Part shown: positions 9,601 through 18,965 of the stretch, piece by piece
Layout: each line of letters starts with the position of its first letter
Position numbering within the stretch: position 1 is the first letter of the stretch
Source: Adiantum capillus-veneris
Taxonomy: Eukaryota > Streptophyta > Polypodiopsida > Polypodiales > Pteridaceae
Length of the DNA: 64,000 bases
Assembly: GCA_014529385.2 (NCBI GenBank)
Contig: CM043971.1
Location: 25,954,769 to 26,018,768 of the forward strand
Reading direction: 5' to 3'
Notes under the pieces: generated by a model
The model's input: the letters and a program-made list of their open reading frames with translations, nothing else
Databases searched by the model: none
Told to the model about the DNA's origin: nothing
Made by a program: the position numbers and the translations under genes

Positions 9601-10861
9601 GTAAGGTAGCTTATGAATGAGAGACATACATTAGAGGCACTAGAGCCATGGATTTTGCAACCAGATCATGGAGACAAGCAATGTGAAATCTTATAGTTCT
9701 GGCTAATGAACATCTTGCCAAGGAAAAGTTTAGAGCTCTCTTTTCTACCTCATTGGTTTGACTTCAACTCACCGCAAATGCAAATGATGAAATAAAATCT
9801 AATATTTACCTATCCCAAATGATTTTCTCATATTGAACAGATCATTTAATGTGGGAAAATGAATGAAACAAGAGTAAGTGAATATAGATATGTGCTTTTA
9901 GCACCTACCCATGTTGCCCTCATGTTGTGCCTAAATCCTATTGGATGGCCTTTAGGGAGGTCCAATGAGAATTTAGATGCATTTACTTAATTAACTAATT
10001 TCTCTCTCTCAAAAGGGGAAAGAAGGACACTTGTCCAAATGCTATCTCTATTGCTTATGGATCTATCTCAACATGGGGCCAAGGTTAAAGAGGTCCAAAT
10101 GAGAGATGGTCCGTCAAAGAGAAAGGTATTCTATGTTCTCAAGGTAGTCTCATGAAAATGCTCATTCTGATTCTCGTAAGGGTGAGTGGGAAGAGGATAG
10201 CCTATTTGTTAAGAAACCCAAAAACTTTGGCGCTAGTGAGAAACCTGATTAGATTGCCATAGTGACTCCACGAGCCAGGAGCGCCATGAGCCTCTATCCT
10301 CAAGCATTGAGTGCCCCACGAGATGCGTAGGGCAGGATGTCTTGATGGAGGATACACATGTTACTTCTGAATATTAGCTATGAAACATGGTCGAGCAAGG
10401 GCCGCGTACCATCGGCAAGAAAGAGTCACACGTAGGCATCACCATTGCTACCTAATTGATGCACCACATGTATTGGAAAAAGCGGAGAGATCTCATAGCA
10501 ACAAGCTAGGAACCTCCTCCTCGGGTGACTCACCCTAGGACTTGAGTGTTCAAGGGTAAGAGCCCTAAAAAAATGAGCACCAAGTGAGCACAAGGTACCT
10601 GCCCCTCTAGCGAGGACCCAACCAAGTATGACTAGCTGCTAACGGTTTGTACCAATGCTTGAGTTTGGAAATTACCTCTAAATTCAAAACTTGAAGGTGA
10701 GAAAATCTAAAGAGTTTGAAGAAATTTAGTGTAAAACCTTCTAAATATAGTGAATTTACCGTTAATTATTTTTATGCACAAGTTTTTTAACTTTTATTAT
10801 CTCAAGCTGTGGTTTCTACACTAATTGAGTGTCCTAAGTATGACCCTCGTTCGCAGCCTCT
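9601..10861. other. No recognisable feature
   Basis: Unique-looking sequence with stops in all frames. I see no gene, RNA or repeat structure. Confidence 0.5.
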
Positions 10862-11617
10862 TTGCGAACACGCTCTTGCCCTATTTTTGATGATGAAGAA
10901 ACCGTATGTCTTGGCTCTACGTGCAGATTCACGCTGAGGATGCAGAGGATGACGATGCGAGAGGCCACCAACATCAACGTTGGCCATGACTGGCTCGTCA
11001 TCCCTGCCGGTGTAGCGATGGAGGCTTTGGAGGAAGCGGGCCTGGTACCTCACTATACCGACACTAATGAACACATTATCTATGGGTCCCCCCCCCCCCC
11101 CCCCCCCAAGAACGACCAAAGCCAATATAGTTGTTCTGAAGCTTGCGAGCAGATTCCCGAGGGGTCATTGATGCGTGGCGTTCACAGAGGCAGGGTCTGC
11201 AAACAGCAACAACGGATCCTACATGGATGTAATGAGCAGATTGCAGCGACATGCGAGAGACTTGGGCGTTGCTTGGAAACATACAGAGAATGAAGTAGGC
11301 CTTCAGTCATCAGTATGGCAAAGAATGGTTTTCTGGCTTCTTGGTAATGTACAAAATTTCAATTCTCGGTCATGGAATAAGCTACAATCCAGGAAGCATT
11401 GTTCTGGGTGAATGACTACCATGACAAGGAGAAATGTCACTCTTGGCTCCCCAGCTTGTTCAGAAAAGTAAGTACTGCACTAGGTCCATTGGGCGTGCAT
11501 GTGAGGGAGGATTCGTCTGATGATGCAGTCAAGTGTGTAGTGTTGGAGAATGGCATGCTAGAACTCACAGGAAACTGTGCTTGGTACCTGTGGAGTTCAT
11601 GTTTAACAGGCAGCTAG
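10862..11617 (+). pseudogene. Unidentified coding-like remnant in several frames
   Basis: Three overlapping open stretches in different frames cover this GC-richer interval: 10862-11293, 11175-11411 and 11399-11617. Parts look protein-like, for example WLVIPAGVAMEALEEAGLV near 11000 and a stretch after 11400 with HSWLPSLFRKV and KCVVLENGMLELTG. A 20-base C run at 11088-11107 would give polyproline and is a likely place for frame slippage. No family was recognised. It could be a decayed host gene or an unrecognised element gene. Confidence 0.3.
11088..11107. repeat. 20-base poly-C tract
   Basis: Twenty consecutive C residues (G on the minus strand), unusual in this AT-leaning region. Assembly length errors are possible. 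Confidence 0.9.
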
Positions 11618-12494
11618 ACAATGTACAATTTAATCACTAGACCAATGTACAATGTACAATGTACATGTTTAACGGGCAGCTAGACAATGTACAAGCGTGT
11701 AAGAAGAGAACTCCTAGTTGTGTTATATGGTCAGATAAAACTGCTATATAGCTAGAACGTGGACCTTGCTTTCTTGCTATATAGTCAGATAAAATTGCTA
11801 TATAGTTAGAATGTTGTGGCTATAACCATCTAGGAGTATTCTCATTATTTCATGTTTGCACTCTTACTAGATACGTGTATTCAATCTAGTAAGTTGCCTA
11901 GAAATTATAATTTTTTAACTATATAGAAACATGTCCAAAGCTCCTTGTGTTGGTCGGAAGCACTAGAAGGGCACTAGGATGGGTTGGACATATTTAGCAA
12001 ACAATTGCAAAGACACTACCATCAAGATCAAGATCTGGTCAAGGGGCTACCGTGTGGGCCGTCAAAATGTGGTGGAGAATAATGGGGCAAGCAACAACTG
12101 ATAGATCTCTAACACCTTGGCGCTTATCCACAAAAACCACACCGTCGACAAAAACATCAACACCTTAGCATAAACAAAAAACCTATTGTCTTTGAAAGAA
12201 CGACCTCTCATATGAGCACCCATAAACAAAAAATGTATTGTCTTTCAAAAAACCACCTCTCACCTTGGCAATTAATAGCTTATCGCAATTCTGCAACACT
12301 TGCCAATGACTTCAAATTCTACACCCACTAGTCGATGCTTGATCACTCTACTAGGAACGTGACCTCAGAGTGGTAATATCAAAGATTCTGTAAGCTACAA
12401 TATCAGGTCAATATTGGCATCACTACGATTTCTTGGAAAAGCGACACAATTAGACAAGAATGGCATAATAGACAAGAAGGGCTAGCTTAAGAAA
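11618..12494. other. Noncoding stretch with short direct repeats
   Basis: ACAATGTACA-type repeats lie at 11620-11695, a GCTATATAG(C/T)TAGAA repeat at about 11740-11815, and a roughly 65-bp imperfect direct repeat (CATAAACAAAAAA ... TTGTCTTT) at about 12165-12265. No gene was seen. Confidence 0.5.
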
Positions 12495-12608
12495 CACCAA
12501 TACTTTACATATACTAAGGTCGCTTGAGCGATGTGTAACATTTAGAGGTCGCTTAAGTGACAAAGGCATGGTCGCTTTGTCTTTTATAGTTGTCATTGTA
12601 GTACCCAT
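12495..12608 (+). repeat. First copy of direct repeat R, interrupted by element T1A
   Basis: The interval begins CACCAATACTTTACATATAC and ends ...GTAGTACCCAT. It matches 15457-15590, where the sequence is uninterrupted, and 41433-41570 in segment B. T1A inserted after CCCAT here. The unit contains GGTCGCTTGAGCGATGTG, and a repeat pair of this kind may be LTRs of a small unknown element. Confidence 0.6.
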
Positions 12609-12756
12609 TGTTGAGCTTATATGTGAAGCTACTCAATATATGGCTTCTCTATATATGGCACCCACGTCCCCTCTATATATACAGCATCTCATGTGTCTAT
12701 TCTACACACTTTGGGGTTCTATTTCTGTGCTCTCTCTCTCTCTCTCTCTCTGAACA
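12609..12756 (+). repeat. 5' LTR of T1A (148 bp)
   Basis: Begins TGTTGAGCTTATATG and ends in a CT run then GAACA. It contains TATATATGG blocks that could serve as TATA elements. The PBS starts at 12757. Confidence 0.85.
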
Positions 12757-12789
12757 TGGTGTCAGAGTAGTACGTTTTTGTTTTCAATT

Positions 12790-13600
12790 TTTCTCCTGAT
12801 TGAAAACGATTTTGCAAAAACTACCTGCGCGGAGAAAAGTGGTCTACAACTTTGCAGAAAAAAGTTTTTTCAAATTCTTTATCAATTTTGAGTTATCGTT
12901 CACGGACTGCGTACATACCTAAAAAGCAACTTTCGCTTTTTGATTTTGATTTTTTGGCTAATTGAAAATGATTTTGCAGAAACTACCCGTTAAAGGCACT
13001 GAAATCGATGTGGTCTACAACTTTGCAGAAAAAAGTTTTTTCAAATTCTTCACCGATTTTGAGTTATCGTTCGCGGACTGCGTACATACCTGAAAAGAAA
13101 CTTTCGCTTTTTGTTTTGATTTTTCTGCTAATTGAAAACGATTTTGCAGAAACTACGCATGCGAGGCTCCGGAATTGATGTGGTCTACAACTTTGCAAAA
13201 GAAAGTTTTTTTTTTTTTTCAAACTCTGCACCGATTTTGACTTATCGTTCGCAGATTGCGTACATGCCTGAAAAGCAACTTTGCTTTTTGTTTTTGATTT
13301 TCTCCTGATTGACAACGATTTTGCAGAAACTACCCGTTGTTGGCATTGGAATTGATGTGGTATACAACTTGGTAGAATTATTTTTATTTTTATTTTTCCC
13401 AAATTCTGCACTGGTTTTGAGTTGTCTTGGCGAAACTATTCGCTTGAGCCATCGGAATCTATGTGGTCTACAACTTTGCAGAGGAAAGTTTCTCTAAATT
13501 CTGCACCGATTTTGGGTTATCCTCTCGGACTGCGTACATGTTTGAAAAGCAAAATTTTACTTTTTGCTTTTGATTTTCCTCATAATTGAAAACTTCTCAA
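12790..13600 (+). repeat. Leader repeats of T1A
   Basis: About five diverged direct copies start at roughly 112- to 178-bp spacing. Each has TTTTGCAGAAACTAC, then GATGTGGTCTACAACTTTGC, GAGTTATCGTTC and GCGTACAT. Related leaders occur in T2A, T2B and the 30.8-kb fragment. Confidence 0.8.
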
Positions 13601-13828
13601 TTATATTTTTTCTTCATCAATCATATCTTTATTACTGATGTAACTTTGCTGCAGAAGCCAGTTACATATCGTTCCGATTCAGTCGAGCCGTTGATGATCG
13701 TCCAAATTCTATCGAGCTACTGTTGGTACATGATCTTTTGTTATATAATATACTCGTTCATTGATTCTCGTATAATTATTGTTCTAGAGATATAATTTAT
13801 GTCGTTTTATTGATAATTTCTCGTTGAT

Positions 13829-14345
13829 ACCATAGTGATTTTGATGGTTGATGATGTTTTGTTAATACTTTGGTCATGGTGATTTTCGTTGATACCATGA
13901 TGATTTATTCATTGATACCATGGTTATTCTCGGTGTTGCCATGATGATATTTCGTTGATACCATGGTTATTCTCGGTGATGCCATGATGAGATTTCGTTG
14001 ATTCCATGGCGATTTTCGTTGATACTATGATGATGTTTCGTTGATACCATGGTTATTCTCGGTGATGCCATGATGATGTTTCGTTGATTCCATGGTGATT
14101 TTCGTTGATACCATGATGATGTTACGTTGATACCATGGTTATTCTCGGTGATACCATGATGTTGTTTCGTTGATACCATGGTTATTCTCGGTGATGCCAT
14201 GATATTGTTTCGTTGATACAATGATTATTCTCGGTGATATCATAATGTTGTTTCCTTGATACATTGCTTATTCTATGATGCTTTTTGTTGATACCATGAT
14301 GATCTATTCATTTTTATTGATACAATGACGATATTTTGTTAATAC
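13829..14345 (+). repeat. GATACCATG minisatellite of T1A
   Basis: Degenerate copies alternate TTGATACCATGGTTATTCTC and TGATACCATGATG(T/A)TGTTTC, giving about 43 bp with a sub-period near 21 bp. A long minus-strand ORF across it is only a translation of the repeat. Confidence 0.85.
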
Positions 14346-14439
14346 TTTGATGATACTCATTGATATCACTACGTTGATAAATATCGTTTTAGGTAGTATA
14401 TACACATTTCATTCACGTACCATGCATCTTGTACTTTTT

Positions 14440-14600
14440 ATGTTCATACTTTATGTCCACATATGTTGTCGTGCGTATATATGTTGTCAAAAGAGTGGCG
14501 TCGCGAACCATCTCTTATGGCATTGTGAACGTAATTATTTCACTAACGATGCTAATAATTCTCATGACTATGTTTTTTGAGTCTATGATCTATGTAGGAT
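14440..14600 (+). other. Conserved noncoding core of the T family (T1A copy)
   Basis: A block with ATATATGTTGTCAAAAGAGT, GTCGCGAACC(A/G)TCT and TGAGTCTATGATCTATGTAG follows the minisatellite. It is shared with T2A, T1B and T2B, and more loosely with T3. Its position near the 3' third suggests an RNA packaging or dimer signal; this is an inference. Confidence 0.6.
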
Positions 14601-15020
14601 TGATTAAAGAATTGATTTTATGAAGACAAACTTGGTCACAATAAAAGATTTCTAAAGACATGTTTGGTGATGCCATTTTGATGACAACATGAAGATATGT
14701 TTGGTGATGCAATCACGGAGACACTTTTGATTACGAGCTAATCGATAGCCTTTACACCTCTTTATTGAACCTTTGTATTCATTATTGTATTTGATAGGAT
14801 AGGAGTAATGTAACTCCTCATAACGCATTCATTGTAAAAGGAGTGATGTAGCTCCTCATAACATATTCATTGTAAAAGGAGTGATGTAGCTCCTCATGAA
14901 CATTTGTATATTCATTGATTTTTATAATATAACGGTGGGTGTATATAGAGCTGTGGGTTTTTCCCTTGATCCCCCAAGGGTTTTTTCATCCACAGTTAGG
15001 GACCCTTATTTGAGCGGGGG

Positions 15021-15156
15021 TGTTGAGCTTATATGTGAAGCTACTCAATATATGGCTTCTCTATATATGGCACCCAGGTCCCCTCTATATATACATCATC
15101 TCATGTGTGTATTCTACACACTTTGGGGTTCTATTTCTGTGCTCTCTCTCTCAACA
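15021..15156 (+). repeat. 3' LTR of T1A (136 bp)
   Basis: Begins TGTTGAGCTTATATG directly after the polypurine run and ends CTCTCAACA. It differs from the 5' LTR mainly in the CT-run length and a few substitutions. Confidence 0.85.
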
Positions 15157-15191
15157 ATTTTTAGGGGGTTTGTTTTATGTTTCTCTCTCTC

Positions 15192-15230
<39 letters not shown>

Positions 15231-15647
15231 AATCCTTTTGTTCCATATATTACATTTTGTGTAGTATCATGAGACACCTTTGTTTGAGGTCCTTCCTTTT
15301 ACGTGCCACAAATGTCTTCCATCATCCTGAGTTTGATAAACTCCACAGAAAATGAGCTACCAAAAAGCACAATGTGATCATACATAACCTTGTTCCTCAA
15401 GTCCCATATAAACCATAAGAACCAAGTACTGAAAGACAACAGACAAAAGGACATAGCACCAATACTTTACATATACTACTTTACATATACTAAGGTCGCT
15501 TGAGCGATGTGTAATGTTTAGAGGTTGCTTAAGTGACAAAGGCATGGTCGCTTTGTCTTTTATAGTCGTCATTGTAGTACCCATAGGCTAGATTGTTAGT
15601 TCCGTTGTGATCTCTCTTCAATTCTCTTTTTTAGGGGGCCTGTTTTA

Positions 15648-15682
<35 letters not shown>

Positions 15683-16573
15683 ATTTGTGATACACATATT
15701 GTACATGCACACACAACATATATGCATATTCATATACTCATGCACATATATATGCATGCGCACACATACACACAAAGACACATACACAAAACACACACAT
15801 ACATATTTGAAACACACCCACACACACACAAACATCTTGATAACTACAAACTTGTTGATGCTTTTGTACGAGCAAGATGTGTTTCTATCATCTTATTTAG
15901 AATGAATGTGTTACGAATGAATCACTACATGTGGCAATTGATTATTATTGCAACACTTTTTTAGTTTTTCTAATTAAAAAACTGAATAAACTTTAACAAC
16001 CCAATAGGATGGAGCAACTCCGTACATAATTAGGAAAGAATATACAAAATAACAAAAAGTATCTATCCTCTGAGTCGCACCCTAAGTTGTGGCTAAATAT
16101 CAGAGTTGAAATGTGGGCCTGAAGATGGTGGCTCGGTTTGGTTTTACAGTGTTTTTTTCTTTGTTTGAAATGACCAACATGTGTCCAAAATGCTCTATGG
16201 GTCAAGATTGTGTAAGTTGTAATGGTGATCCATTGGGAAATTTTCCACGGTGATGCCACATGGCACAAAAGAAGCCTTATATGCACAATGAGTGGATATT
16301 CTATGGAGTATATATATCACACTGAGACAAAGCATTTAACCAAGTAAAGCGAGAGGAATCTCACGGAGCTCTTGCTCCTCCACATGGATGCTACAAGTGG
16401 CTGCCCTTGGTAGCGCATGGTGGCTTGTGCGTTCAACGTAGACGGAGGTAATGGTCACATGCAGCTTATGGTGTTGTTGAGTGGCACTGCAAGACTCTAT
16501 TCATGCATAGCTAGTTCATGAGTGTAATGGCTTAATTCCTTTTAAAGAAAGTATAAAAGAGGGAGGTAATGAG
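15157..16573. other. Noncoding stretch: R repeat, microsatellites and T2A target DNA
   Basis: CT runs lie at about 15183-15227, the second R copy at 15457-15660, a (CT)n(AC)n tract near 15647-15682, and CA-rich sequence to 15830. Relative to segment B, about 85 bp are missing near 16065. No gene was seen. Confidence 0.7.
15457..15660 (+). repeat. Second copy of direct repeat R (uninterrupted)
   Basis: Matches 12495-12608 and continues past the T1 insertion point as CCCATAGGCTAGATTG, so it is an in-window paralogue of the empty T1 site. It ends in a CT/AC microsatellite. Confidence 0.65.
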
Positions 16574-16728
16574 TGTTGAGCTTATATATGAAGCTACTCA
16601 ATATATGGATTACATATATAGCTTCTCTATATATAGCACCTAGGTCCCCTCTATATAGACATCATCTCATGTGTGCATTCTACATACTTTGGGGTTCTAT
16701 TTCTGTGCTCTCTCTTTCTCTCTCAACA
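16574..16728 (+). repeat. 5' LTR of T2A (155 bp)
   Basis: Begins TGTTGAGCTTATATATG, has ATTACATATATAGC absent from T1 LTRs, and ends CTCTCTCAACA. Confidence 0.85.
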
Positions 16729-17639
16729 TGGTATCAGAGGAGGACGCCTTTGTTTTCGATCTTTCTCTAACTGAAAATGATTTCTCAAAAATATCGTGTG
16801 AGTGCCATCGGAATCGATGAGGTCTACAACCTTGCAGAAGAAAAAAATTCCAATTTGTGCACCGATTTCGAGTTATCGTTCTCAAACTACGAACATGTCT
16901 GAAAAGTAACTTTCGCTTTTTGCTTTTGATTTTTCACCTAATTGAAAATGATTTTGCAAAAATGGCCCGTTGAAGCTACCAAAATAGATGTGGTCTACAA
17001 CTTTTTTCAGATTCTGCACTGATTTCGAGTTATCATTCTTAGACTGCGAACATGTCTGAAAAGCAACTTTTGATTTTTGCTTTTGATTTTTCTCCTAATT
17101 GAAAAGAATTTTGCCACCAGAATCGATGTGGTCTATAACTGTGTAGAAGAAAGTTTTTCTAAATTCTGCACAGAAAACGAGTTATCGTTCCCAGACTGTG
17201 AACATGTCTAAAAAGCAATTTTTGCTTTTTGCTTTTGATTTTCCTCATAATTGAAAACTTATCTATTATATTTTTCTCTTCATTAATTATATATTTGTTA
17301 CTGACGTAACTTTGCTGCAGAAGACAATTACAAATCGAATCAATGTTATAGATATATGTTCTCAAAAGTCTATACTATTTCAAGCTGTCTAATATGTTCT
17401 CAGACATTTACTGATGATTTGTTCTTGGATACCTATGTTTCCAGATATCAAATTTCTATAGATCTGTTCATGGATATCTGTCATGAATATTGTTTTGATT
17501 CAGTCCAATCGTTGATTATCGTCCAAATTCCGTCGAGCTACTGATGGTATATGATCTTTTGTTATATGATATATTCGTTCATTGATTCTCGTATAATTAC
17601 TTGTCTAGAGATATAGTTTACATCGTTTCATTGATAATC

Positions 17640-18110
17640 TCTCGTTGATGCCATAGTGATTTTGATGGTATCATGATGATGTTTTGTTAGTATTTTGGTC
17701 ATGGTGATTTTCGTTGATACCATGATGATATTTCGTTCATACCATGGTTATTTTTGGTGATACCATGATGTTGTTTCGTTGATACCATGGTTATTCTCGG
17801 TGATACCATGATGTTGTTTCGTTGATGCCACGGCTATTCTTGGTGATACCATGATATTGTTTCATTCATACCATGGTTATTCTCAATGATACCATGATGT
17901 TGTTTCGTTGATACAATGATTATTCTCGGTGATACCAGGATGTTGTTTTGTTGATACCATGGTTATTCTTGGTGATATCACGGTTATTCTTGGTGATACC
18001 ATGATGTTGTTTCATTGACACAATGATTATTCTCAGTGATACCATGATGCTTTTCGTTGATACCATGATGATTTAGTCATTTTCATTGATACAATGATGA
18101 TTTTTTGTTA
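17640..18110 (+). repeat. GATACCATG minisatellite of T2A
   Basis: The same 43-bp-type degenerate array as in T1A, with several near-perfect GATACCATGATGTTGTTTCG units. Confidence 0.85.
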
Positions 18111-18214
18111 ATACTGTGATGATAATCATTGATACCACTACGCTGATAAATGTCGTTTTATGTAGTATATACACATTTCATTTGCATTATGTAATAACAC
18201 ATCTTATACTTCAA

Positions 18215-18375
18215 CGTTCATTCTTTATATACACATATGTTACCGTGCGTATATATGTTGTCAAAAGAGTGGTGTCGCAAACCGTCTCTTATGACATTGT
18301 GAATGTAACTATTTCACTAGTGATGCTAAAAAAAATCATGACTATGTTTCTTGAGTCTATGATCTATGTAGAATT
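18215..18375 (+). other. Conserved noncoding core of the T family (T2A copy)
   Basis: Same block as 14440-14600, with GTGTCGCAAACCGTCTC and GAGTCTATGATCTATGTAG. Confidence 0.6.
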
Positions 18376-18545
18376 GATCAAATAATTGATTTCATGAAGA
18401 CAAACTTGGTGACAATAAAAGATTTATGAAGACATGAGTGGTGATTCTATATTGATGACACCATCAAGACATGTTTGGTGATGCTATATTGATGACAAGC
18501 TACACAGCATATTCACTTCTGATCACGAGTTAATCGATAGCCTTA

Positions 18546-18965
18546 AAATCTACCCCTTAAAATCTACATCACTTTGATTCTTCCCTGATCTTCCTATCAT
18601 CCTTTGAATATCTGAGAGTGTAAGAAAGAATATAATCCCTTTCTTGACCTTATTATTGTGCCACAATTCCCTTCTTCTTGCCCGTAATTATCCGAAGAGA
18701 AATGGGGAAGGACCAGTCTTGGCACACACACAAATGACATAACTATCTTTCACAGCCGACCAAGTCATTGGTTACCATCCATCTTTGTGCCCTTGATCTT
18801 CAATTCAAGCTCCAAGCATCTCATTTTTCTCCTTGGTTTGAGCCAATTGAAGCTGCTTTTCATTGGGCAATGCTAAGCACCAATTGAAGAAGTGGTAGAA
18901 ATGGATTGCATCATGCCACCTTGGCACACCCACTACCTTGCAGCTTCTAACAAATTATGACATAG
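18546..18965 (-). other. Decayed coding-like DNA downstream of the endonuclease pseudogene
   Basis: Minus-strand translation gives protein-like pieces separated by stops, for example WLKPRRKMRCLELELKIKG. The homologous piece is 48166-48572. It does not resemble reverse transcriptase. Confidence 0.4.

Larger units (their letters stand above)
12609..15156 (+). mobile_element. T1A: short-LTR noncoding retroelement
   Basis: The two ends are LTRs of 148 and 136 bp (12609-12756 and 15021-15156) that run TGTTGAG...AACA. The 5' LTR is followed at once by TGGTGTCAGAG, close to the initiator tRNA-Met primer site, and the 3' LTR is preceded by the polypurine run GAGCGGGGG. The 2.26-kb interior has no coding capacity. 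It holds a leader of diverged repeats of about 110-180 bp, a 43-bp-type minisatellite and a conserved core. The 5' flank CCCAT has no match at the 3' side because about 45 bp are deleted there, but the paralogous copy at 41115 keeps CCCAT, so the TSD is recovered across copies. This is TRIM/LARD-like and presumably mobilised by an unseen autonomous element. Confidence 0.85.
16574..18545 (+). mobile_element. T2A: short-LTR noncoding retroelement, 3' end deleted
   Basis: A 155-bp 5' LTR (16574-16728) is followed by TGGTATCAGAG, an exact initiator tRNA-Met primer match. The interior has the family leader, minisatellite (17640-18110) and conserved core (18215-18375). It is joined at about 18545 to sequence that in segment B lies about 700 bp beyond the element's 3' LTR. 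The 3' LTR was therefore lost by a deletion, with CCTTAAAATCTAC at the junction. The 5' flank ATGAG equals the 3' flank of the paralogue T2B. No coding capacity. Confidence 0.85.

Noticed and set aside
13967-14221. Open reading frame on the minus strand across the T1A minisatellite
   Set aside because: The protein repeats the 43-bp unit and has no independent support; other copies of the array have stops.
13829-14345. CRISPR-like array
   Set aside because: Repeats are degenerate and adjacent without unique spacers, and the DNA is plant nuclear.
15596-15964. His/Thr- and Cys/Val-rich ORFs
   Set aside because: They are translations of CA/GT microsatellite sequence, duplicated at 41590-41888.
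18546-18965. Reverse transcriptase domain after the endonuclease
   Set aside because: None of the RT landmarks could be read in any minus-strand frame.
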